From positions 1 to 10,187 of the forward strand of contig CAZRJP010000025.1 of NCBI GenBank assembly GCA_964600865.1: a stretch of 10,187 nucleotides of DNA, read 5' to 3'. Shown in pieces: positions 5,554-10,187 of this stretch. Position numbers and translations under genes: made by a program. The first letter of the stretch is position 1. Every line of letters starts with the position of its first letter. Source of the DNA: WJLC01 sp964600865. GTDB taxonomy: Archaea; Nanobdellota; Nanobdellia; Pacearchaeales; GW2011-AR1. The notes under the pieces were generated by a model. It did not search any database. It was not told the DNA's origin and saw only the letters and a list, made by a program, of their open reading frames with translations.

Positions 5554-6393
5554 ATGACAAAAGAATATATTGCGCCGGAATTAAAAAAAGAAATTCAAAT
5601 TAAGATGGATAAGATAGAAGGAAATCCAAATTTTTATGAGGAAAGAAAAAAAATTATTGAAGATAAGCTGTATAAACTAGGAGATGTTCATTCTTTTTGG
5701 ATTGAATACCCTGAATTAAGAGAAGATTATTTATTGCATAATAAAAAGGAAAAAACAATAGAAAAAATGGCTAAATTAGGAATAAGATCCATAAAAGATG
5801 GTTGGTATTTTCTTATGGATAGGGGACGAAGAAGTGACTTTGTAGATGTATTTGATAGTTATAGTTTAGAGAGATTAAATGTTTTAGTGGATAGAGATAA
5901 GAAGAGGATTAAAAAACCTAAACCCGGAAAAGGATTTAGACAACCAGGACGTTTTGATAATGTTAAATTAAATATCCCAGGATATACTGTACCTAATGCT
6001 AAGAAGGTCCCTAAAAAGATTAGTGGACTATTAGAAAATGTTAAAGATATGTATAAAGAAAATCCTTTAGAATCAGGCATACTGGCTCATTTAGGTATTG
6101 CATCTATTCAACCTTTTAATGATGGTAATAAAAGATGTGCAAGATTAGTTAGAAATAGGATTTTAGAAGATGCAGGATATCCACCTGCAATAATTCCTAC
6201 AGGAGAATCTGTGTTTTATAGAAGTTTATTTGAACAGGCATTTCCTGCTTTTGAGAAACAGGATATAGATGGAATGAGGGAGTTTTTTAATTATGATGCA
6301 AGTAAAGTGAATAATGCATTAGATGAGATAATTAATGACTTAAATATCAATGTTCCTGAATTAGATGAATTAGATGATATAGAAAAAGTTTAA
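5554..6393 (+). CDS. Fic-domain protein with altered catalytic motif
   Basis: Fic domains typically transfer AMP or related groups from nucleotides onto target proteins, using a loop of the form HPFx(D/E)GN(G/K)R. In this 279-aa protein the fold is recognisable. A helical N-terminal part (1-115) precedes a flap-like region, FRQPGRFDNVKL to PGYTVPNAKKVP (128-153). Then come AHLGIAS (178-184), the loop QPFNDGNKRCAR (186-197) and trailing helices. The loop Asp190, Asn192 and Arg194 positions are kept, but the catalytic His is Gln186 (CAA at 6109-6111). I see no clear (S/T)xxxE(G/N) inhibitory motif. The C-terminus is acidic (LDELDDIE). No antitoxin-like partner is adjacent. It shares a divergent interval with the DUF1003 gene and lies 53 bp upstream of gatE. 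Target and activity are unknown; it may be inactive as an AMP transferase. Confidence 0.85.
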   Translation: MTKEYIAPELKKEIQIKMDKIEGNPNFYEERKKIIEDKLYKLGDVHSFWIEYPELREDYLLHNKKEKTIEKMAKLGIRSIKDGWYFLMDRGRRSDFVDVFDSYSLERLNVLVDRDKKRIKKPKPGKGFRQPGRFDNVKLNIPGYTVPNAKKVPKKISGLLENVKDMYKENPLESGILAHLGIASIQPFNDGNKRCARLVRNRILEDAGYPPAIIPTGESVFYRSLFEQAFPAFEKQDIDGMREFFNYDASKVNNALDEIINDLNINVPELDELDDIEKV

Positions 6394-6414
6394 TTAAAAA
6401 GAAGTTCAATCTTA

Positions 6415-6426
6415 AGTTTTATTAAC
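6415..6426 (+). promoter_or_regulatory. TATA-like element of gatE
   Basis: AGTTTTATTAAC is centred about 27 bp upstream of the gatE ATG (6447), within the 53 bp after the Fic stop codon. It predicts a leaderless gatE transcript separate from Fic. The T-rich run at 6430-6445 could also stop Fic transcription. Confidence 0.4.
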
Positions 6427-6446
6427 TATTCTTTCTATTTTTATTT

Positions 6447-7913
6447 ATGACTGAAAAAAAATCTAAGTTAGATTATAATAAAATAGGTTTTAAGTGTGGT
6501 TTAGAAATACATCAACAATTAGATACTCATAAGTTATTTTGTAATTGTCCTAGTATTTTAAGAAGTGATGAACCAGATTATACTATTACTAGAAAACTTC
6601 ACGCTATTGCAGGAGAATCGGGTAAGGTAGATGTTGCTGCGGCTTATCAAGCAGAATTAGATAAAGAATTTGCTTATCAAGGATATAAAGATACTAATTG
6701 TCTTGTTGAATTAGATGAGGAGCCACCACATAAAATTAATTCTGAAGCATTGGAGATAGCATTGAAGATAGCCATTTTACTTCATTGTAAAATACAACCT
6801 ATTACTCAAATAATGAGAAAGACAGTTATTGATGGTTCAAATACAAGTGGTTTTCAAAGAACAGTTATGATTGCTAGAGATGGTTATATAGAAACTCCAG
6901 AAGGAAAGATAGGGATTAATTCTATTTTTTTAGAAGAGGATTCTGCAAGACCTGTTTCTAGAGATAAAGAGAGTGAGCAAGTTGTTTATAAGTTAGATAG
7001 ATTGGGAATACCATTAGTAGAGATAACAACTGACCCAGATATTAAAAATCCTAAACAAGCTAAAGAAGTTGCATTACATATAGGTGATGTTTTAAGAAGC
7101 TGTAAAGTTAAAAGGGGTATTGGAACAATTAGGCAGGATGTAAATATGTCTATAGAAAATGGAAATAGGGTTGAAATAAAGGGCATGCAGGATATGGATA
7201 TATTTTTAGATGTTTTAAGAAAAGAAGTAAAACGACAAAAGAAATTAATTTCTAGGGATAAAAAAGTTAAGGAGGAGGTTAGAAACGCTCTTTCAAGTGG
7301 AAGGACAGAATTTTTAAGACCTATGCCAGGAAGCGCAAGAATGTACCCTGAAACAGATTTACCTTTATTGAGAATACATAGAAATTTTATTAATAAGGTA
7401 AAAGAAAATTTACCTAAATTAAGAAGTGTAGAAAAAAAGGAATTAGAGAAAAAAGGATTAAATAAAGATATGATTAGGTTATTGTTTAAACAAGATAAAC
7501 TTCAGGAATTTAAGGAATTAATAGAGGTTTTTAATAAGCCACAACTTATTGCAAAAGTTCTTTTAATGTATCCTAAAGAAATTTCAAAGAGAGAAGATAT
7601 GCCTTTAGATAAAATAGAAAAAATCTTAAGTTTAGAGGTTTTAAGTTTTATTTTGGATTCTGTAAAGGAAAAGAAAATTTCTAAGAAAGATGTAAAACAT
7701 GTTTTGAAGAAAATAATTAAGGGGGATAGTGCAGAAAATGCAATTAAAATTGAAAAAGTAGATGTTAAGGATATTGAAAATAAAATAAGGAAGATTATTA
7801 AGGATAAACCAGGATTAAGCGCTAATGCTTATATGGGAATGGTGATGAAAGAGTTTAAGGGAAAAATTGATGGCCAAGAAGCTATGAAAACAATAAAAAA
7901 ATTAATCAATTAG
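6447..7913 (+). CDS. gatE: Glu-tRNA(Gln) amidotransferase subunit E (GatE), GAD-less
   Basis: The tRNA-binding and phosphorylating partner of GatD in Gln-tRNA(Gln) synthesis. Landmarks are FKCGLEIHQQLDTHKLFCNC (15-34), ELDEEPPH (88-95), GSNTSGFQRTV (130-140), FLEEDSAR (161-168), YKLDRLGIPLVEITTDPD (181-198), GTIRQDVNMSI (226-236), RVEIKGMQDM (241-250) and the diagnostic PMPGSARMYPETDLP (292-306). A helical domain and a YqeY-like tail (about 405-488, with AYMGMVMKEFKGKIDG) follow. Length is 488 aa, against about 620-635 for typical GatE from memory. The missing stretch is the AspRS-like GAD insertion, which normally separates the RQ..L helix (here near 262-268) from the RPMPGSARMYPETD block. 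Here only about 20 residues join them. The frame is unbroken, so this looks like a true domain loss. GatE is separated from gatD by two unrelated genes. Confidence 0.95.
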   Translation: MTEKKSKLDYNKIGFKCGLEIHQQLDTHKLFCNCPSILRSDEPDYTITRKLHAIAGESGKVDVAAAYQAELDKEFAYQGYKDTNCLVELDEEPPHKINSEALEIALKIAILLHCKIQPITQIMRKTVIDGSNTSGFQRTVMIARDGYIETPEGKIGINSIFLEEDSARPVSRDKESEQVVYKLDRLGIPLVEITTDPDIKNPKQAKEVALHIGDVLRSCKVKRGIGTIRQDVNMSIENGNRVEIKGMQDMDIFLDVLRKEVKRQKKLISRDKKVKEEVRNALSSGRTEFLRPMPGSARMYPETDLPLLRIHRNFINKVKENLPKLRSVEKKELEKKGLNKDMIRLLFKQDKLQEFKELIEVFNKPQLIAKVLLMYPKEISKREDMPLDKIEKILSLEVLSFILDSVKEKKISKKDVKHVLKKIIKGDSAENAIKIEKVDVKDIENKIRKIIKDKPGLSANAYMGMVMKEFKGKIDGQEAMKTIKKLIN

Positions 7914-7925
7914 GTTTTTAAATAG
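7914..7925 (+). promoter_or_regulatory. TATA-like element of the channel gene
   Basis: GTTTTTAAATAG begins immediately after the gatE stop codon (7911-7913) and is centred about 24 bp before the ATG at 7944, consistent with a leaderless transcript. The whole promoter is squeezed into 30 bp. Confidence 0.45.
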
Positions 7926-7943
7926 ATTTCACATAAATATATT

Positions 7944-8312
7944 ATGAAATATAGATTAAGGAGACATAGTGTTATTATCGCAGTCCTTTTTGCATTAATT
8001 ATTTCTTTAGGTTCTGCAGCATATCGTTTTGTAGAAGGATGGAGCATATTAGATTCAATTTATTTTGTAGTTGTAACTGTAACAACAATTGGTTATGGTG
8101 ATTTAGCACCTTTGACTATGGGGGGTAAAATACTTACAATTTTCTTTTCATTTTTTGGAATAGCTATGGCTTTTTATGTTATATCTGTTATTAGTGGTTC
8201 ATTGTTCAAGAAGCATATGGGAAGAAAAGTTGGAGAGATAAAAAAAGATATAAAGAAAGAAGAAGAACTTCAGGATAAAACTAAGAAGAAAAAATCAAAG
8301 AAAAAGAGATAA
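7944..8312 (+). CDS. Two-TM potassium channel subunit
   Basis: A 122-aa pore protein of the KcsA/MthK-pore type. The first membrane helix is at about 9-28, a pore helix at about 34-46, and the selectivity filter TVTTIGYGD at 45-53 contains the classical TIGYGD signature. The second membrane helix is at about 61-87, with Gly72 and Gly85 as possible hinge positions. The C-terminal 35 residues are highly charged (KKDIKKEEELQ, then KKKKSKKKR). There is no voltage-sensor region and no RCK/TrkA nucleotide- or calcium-binding domain, so gating by the usual MthK route is not possible in this chain. It should form a tetramer in the cell membrane. It lies 30 bp after gatE and 43 bp before aspS. No function shared with these translation genes is evident. 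Confidence 0.93.
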   Translation: MKYRLRRHSVIIAVLFALIISLGSAAYRFVEGWSILDSIYFVVVTVTTIGYGDLAPLTMGGKILTIFFSFFGIAMAFYVISVISGSLFKKHMGRKVGEIKKDIKKEEELQDKTKKKKSKKKR

Positions 8313-8345
8313 TTTAATAAATGGTTTTGCTAATTTTATAGTATT

Positions 8346-8349
8346 GGAG
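8346..8349 (+). promoter_or_regulatory. Shine-Dalgarno site deciding the aspS start
   Basis: GGAG lies 6 bases before ATG 8356. It supports that ATG over the in-frame TTG at 8344, since the GGAG would be inside the coding region if TTG were used. A TATA-like AATTTAATAAA (about 8311-8321), overlapping the channel stop codon, would start transcription near 8342 and leave a leader of about 14 bases. Confidence 0.5.
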
Positions 8350-8355
8350 AATAAT

Positions 8356-9831
8356 ATGTTACGTACACATAAGCTAAATGAGGTTAATGAGAAACTTGCA
8401 GGTAAGAAAGTTAAACTTACTGGGTGGGTTGACACAATAAGAGAACATGGAAATGTGATGTTTATTGATCTTAGAGATAGATATGGAAAAGTTCAGATGG
8501 TTATTTCTAAAAAAGCAAAGGAACAGTTTGAAAAGGCTAAAAAATTGACTCTAGAAAGTTGTATTGGTATTGAAGGAAAGGTTAAGAAAAGACCAAAAGG
8601 AACAGTTAATGATGATTTGGATTCAGGAAAAGTAGAGATTGGAATTGAAAGTATTGATATTTATAGTATTGCAGGTATGCTTCCTTTCAAGCCTTCAGAT
8701 GCAGGGGATATTTCTGAAGAAATAAGGATGAAATATAGGTATTTGGATTTGAGGTCTAAAAGAATGCAGAAGAATATTCTTCTTAGAAGTAATGCTCTTA
8801 GGTCAGTAAGAAAGTTTTTCCATGAGAATGATTTTGTTGAAATAGAAACACCTATTTTAGCTAAGTCTACTCCAGAGGGAGCTAGAGATTATATTGTTCC
8901 TTCAAGAGCATCAGAAGGCAAATTTTATGCATTACCTCAAAGTCCACAGTTATTTAAACAAATGTCTCAGATTTCTGGGTTTGACAAATATATTCAAATT
9001 GCAAAATGTTTTAGAGATGAAGATTTAAGAGCAGATAGACAACCAGAATTTACACAGATTGATGTTGAGATGTCCTTCATTGAACAAGAGGATATAATTA
9101 ATTTAATGGAGAAGATGATAGAAAAGATATTCAAGGATGTTTTAAATATTAATATTAAAATACCTTTTAAGAGAATTTCATATAAAGATGCTATGAAAAA
9201 ATATAATACAGACAGCCCTGATTTAAGGGAAGAAACAGGTGAAAAGTTTGCTTTTTGTTGGATTGTTGATTTCCCATTGTTTGAGTATAATGATGAAGAG
9301 AATCGTTATAAGAGTATTCATCATCCTTTCACTAGGCCTAAAATGAAGGACTTTAAGAAAAAGCCAGAAAAATCTAGAAGTCTTGCATATGATTTAGTTT
9401 TAAATGGAAATGAAATAGGGGGAGGAAGTATCAGAATTCATAATTTAGATATACAACAAAAGGTTTTTGATGTTTTAAATATTTCAAAAAAAGAAGCTAA
9501 AGAGAAATTTGGTTTTTTATTAGATGCATTAAGTTTTGGGGCTCCACCTCATGGAGGAATTGCTTTTGGATTCGATAGGTTAGTCGCTATAATGGCTGAA
9601 GAAGAGTCTATTAGAGATGTAATTGCCTTTCCAAAGAATAGTGAAGCTAAAGATGTAATGTTAAATGCACCTTCTGGGGTAGATAAAGAGCAGTTGAAAG
9701 ATGTTAATATTAAATTGGATCTGCCTGAAAAAAAGAAAGAGAAAGAGAAAAAGAAAGATAAGAAAAAAGTTAATAAAAAGGCAAAAACTAAAAAAAGCAA
9801 AAAATTTAACTCTAAAAAGTCTAAGAAATAA
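8356..9831 (+). CDS. aspS: Aspartyl-tRNA synthetase, bacterial type, GAD-less
   Basis: Charges tRNA(Asp), and probably tRNA(Asn), with aspartate. The 491-aa product starts MLRTH like bacterial enzymes. An OB-fold anticodon-binding domain (about 1-105, GWVDTIREHGNVMFIDLRDR) leads into a class II core. Core landmarks are RYLDLR (128-133), STPEGARDYIVPSR (171-184), YALPQSPQLFKQ (191-202), motif 2 CFRDEDLRADRQPEFTQID (218-236) and motif 3 with AFGFDRL (403-409). These are bacterial rather than archaeal signatures, so transfer from bacteria is likely. The GAD insertion of about 110-130 residues is missing: YNTDSPDLR (283-291) passes through EETGEK straight to FAFCWIVDFPLFE (298-310). His31, in the RE-H-G loop, matches the residue I recall in non-discriminating enzymes. 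Residues 458-491 form a Lys-rich tail not found in the bacterial enzyme. The start is set by GGAG and by alignment. Confidence 0.96.
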   Translation: MLRTHKLNEVNEKLAGKKVKLTGWVDTIREHGNVMFIDLRDRYGKVQMVISKKAKEQFEKAKKLTLESCIGIEGKVKKRPKGTVNDDLDSGKVEIGIESIDIYSIAGMLPFKPSDAGDISEEIRMKYRYLDLRSKRMQKNILLRSNALRSVRKFFHENDFVEIETPILAKSTPEGARDYIVPSRASEGKFYALPQSPQLFKQMSQISGFDKYIQIAKCFRDEDLRADRQPEFTQIDVEMSFIEQEDIINLMEKMIEKIFKDVLNINIKIPFKRISYKDAMKKYNTDSPDLREETGEKFAFCWIVDFPLFEYNDEENRYKSIHHPFTRPKMKDFKKKPEKSRSLAYDLVLNGNEIGGGSIRIHNLDIQQKVFDVLNISKKEAKEKFGFLLDALSFGAPPHGGIAFGFDRLVAIMAEEESIRDVIAFPKNSEAKDVMLNAPSGVDKEQLKDVNIKLDLPEKKKEKEKKKDKKKVNKKAKTKKSKKFNSKKSKK

Positions 9832-9881
9832 ACAAGATAAAAATAATTCTTAATTTTAATGATTGTATTTCTGAATTAGAG

Positions 9882-9910
9882 TAATTTTTATTTATTTTTA
9901 CTATCTTTTA
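9882..9910 (+). terminator. T-tract terminator after aspS
   Basis: About 50 bases after the aspS stop, the sequence from TAATTTTTATTTATTTTTAC onward is almost all T with scattered A, and no stable hairpin precedes it. This is a typical archaeal T-run terminator. It separates aspS from the promoter of the next small gene. Confidence 0.45.
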
Positions 9911-9917
9911 GGGGATA

Positions 9918-9931
9918 GAAATGTTTAAAAG
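9918..9931 (+). promoter_or_regulatory. BRE/TATA of the acidic microprotein gene
   Basis: GAAATGTTTAAAAG resembles a BRE (GAAATG) followed by a TATA box (TTTAAAAG, 9924-9931). Initiation about 25 bp downstream, near 9953, leaves a leader of about 24 bases that includes the GGAGG at 9962-9966. Confidence 0.5.
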
Positions 9932-9961
9932 CATAAAACCTTCTTATCAGTATTTTAAATT

Positions 9962-9966
9962 GGAGG
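9962..9966 (+). promoter_or_regulatory. Shine-Dalgarno site of the acidic microprotein
   Basis: GGAGG lies 10 bases before ATG 9977. With the upstream TATA box it makes a complete expression unit for an otherwise low-complexity ORF. This is the main argument that the ORF is real. Confidence 0.65.
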
Positions 9967-9976
9967 GAAAAATAAA

Positions 9977-10081
9977 ATGGAAGACGAAGAAACATATGAA
10001 GAAGATGAAGAAGATGAAGATATGGAAGAAGAAGACGAAGATGATGAAGACGACGAAGAAGATTATGATGATGATTATTAA
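9977..10081 (+). CDS. Polyacidic 34-aa microprotein
   Basis: The frame from ATG 9977 to TAA 10079-10081 encodes 34 residues, of which 28 are Asp or Glu. The others are two Met, one Thr and three Tyr (starts MEDEETYEED, ends DYDDDY). There is no hydrophobic core, so it is almost certainly disordered alone. It has its own BRE/TATA, a GGAGG site and a T-rich terminator, so it is probably expressed. No family is recognised. Possible roles, all inferred: a DNA or RNA mimic, a binding partner for basic protein tails (AspRS, DUF1003 protein, channel and GatD here all have Lys-rich ends), or a metal or polyamine buffer. The coding DNA is a GAA/GAT-rich simple sequence, so slippage expansion is a possible origin. 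The reading frame on the opposite strand is its shadow. Confidence 0.65.
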   Translation: MEDEETYEEDEEDEDMEEEDEDDEDDEEDYDDDY

Positions 10082-10087
10082 ATGATC

Positions 10088-10118
10088 TTATTTTATTTCT
10101 TTTATTTTTTATTTTTTT
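10088..10118 (+). terminator. T-tract after the acidic microprotein
   Basis: The bases from TTATTTTATTTCTTTTATTT on through TTTATTTTTTT begin 7 bases after the stop codon. This hairpin-free T-rich run is a likely archaeal terminator, completing a self-contained transcription unit of about 150 bases. Confidence 0.5.
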
Positions 10119-10148
10119 AAAAATATCCTTATCCACTCTGGGATAGTT

Positions 10149-10187
10149 ATGAATCCTTATATATTAGTGTTGGTTTTATTTTGTATG
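10149..10187 (+). CDS. Possible start of a truncated gene
   Basis: ATG 10149 opens a frame that runs to the window end with a hydrophobic start (MNPYILVLVLFCM), which could be a signal peptide or membrane segment. TTAAAAAT at 10117-10124 lies about 28 bp upstream. The last codon, ATG 10185, is in the same frame and sits 25 bp from a second TATA-like element, CTTATATATTAG (about 10156-10167), so it is an alternative leaderless start. Only 13 codons are visible, and neither start can be confirmed without the following sequence. Confidence 0.3.
   Translation, partial: MNPYILVLVLFCM

Noticed and set aside
5859..6080. Minus-strand ORF inside the Fic gene
   Set aside because: Antisense shadow of the Fic domain coding sequence with no independent signals.
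6986..7186. Minus-strand ORF inside gatE
   Set aside because: Antisense shadow of a conserved GatE segment.
8344..8355. TTG start for aspS four codons upstream of the ATG
   Set aside because: GGAG at 8346-8349 is well placed for ATG 8356, and the MLRTH start matches the bacterial family.
9549..9800. Minus-strand ORF inside the end of aspS
   Set aside because: Its Phe/Leu/Ser-rich sequence is the reverse reading of the Lys-rich AspRS tail.
9901..9918. CTATC/GATAG dyad upstream of the acidic microprotein as an operator
   Set aside because: Five-bp AT-rich arms within a T-rich terminator; easily a chance occurrence.
9977..10081. GAA/GAT simple-sequence repeat (non-coding microsatellite)
   Set aside because: The tract is irregular, keeps one open frame from ATG to stop, and has promoter and ribosome-site signals; coding is the better explanation, though not certain.
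9888..10136. Minus-strand ORF of 82 codons opposite the acidic microprotein
   Set aside because: Its Leu/His-rich sequence is the reverse of the GAA/GAT codons; the plus strand has the TATA box, GGAGG and terminator.
10130..10145. TATCC/GGATA dyad near the right edge as an operator
   Set aside because: Only five pairs, and the gene it might control is cut off, so nothing can be tested here.
1..10187. CRISPR array, insertion sequence or prophage
   Set aside because: No regularly spaced repeats, transposase, integrase or terminal inverted repeats were seen anywhere in the window.

Overview
This AT-rich window is archaeal, most likely from a small-genome DPANN-type lineage (Woesearchaeota/Pacearchaeota-like). 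The lineage guess is an inference; archaeal origin rests on several signs. It carries gatD and gatE, the archaea-specific Gln-tRNA amidotransferase, and a ProRS of archaeal/eukaryotic type with a C-terminal Cys4 zinc site and terminal Tyr. The tRNA gene has no encoded CCA. Most genes have a TATA-like box about 24-28 bp upstream of the start codon, as expected for leaderless archaeal mRNAs.

Layout. Positions 1-542 hold no long gene. They contain an imperfect hairpin at the left edge, a strong BRE/TATA element, a stretch of nested complementary segments that may be a small RNA or a structured leader, and a probable 59-aa ORF. Then come proS (-), a tRNA-Arg(TCG) gene (+), gatB (-) and gatD (+), the last two divergent around one central TATA element. 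A DUF1003 membrane protein gene (-) abuts gatD end to end with no gap. It is divergent from a Fic-family gene (+) across an interval holding a perfect 7-bp inverted repeat. Next on the plus strand are gatE, a small 2TM potassium channel gene, a bacterial-type aspS, and a tiny gene for a 34-aa almost wholly acidic protein. The window closes in what may be the first codons of another gene.

How the genes fit together. The dominant theme is tRNA charging by the indirect route. Bacterial-type AspRS carries a His where non-discriminating enzymes are reported to have it, so it may make Asp-tRNA(Asn). GatB, with GatA and GatC outside the window, would amidate that product, while GatD and GatE convert Glu-tRNA(Gln) to Gln-tRNA(Gln). 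ProRS and tRNA-Arg add to the translation theme.

The most striking observation is that both AspRS and GatE lack the GAD insertion domain. These two families normally share it, and both reading frames are intact, so this looks like parallel domain loss in interacting pathway steps. The second is the Fic protein, whose catalytic motif reads QPFNDGNKR with Gln in place of the catalytic His. Further points are the symmetric shared promoter between gatB and gatD, the zero-gap convergent pair whose Lys codons supply a T-tract on the other strand, and the polyacidic microprotein beside several proteins with Lys-rich tails. I found no CRISPR array, transposase or phage gene.
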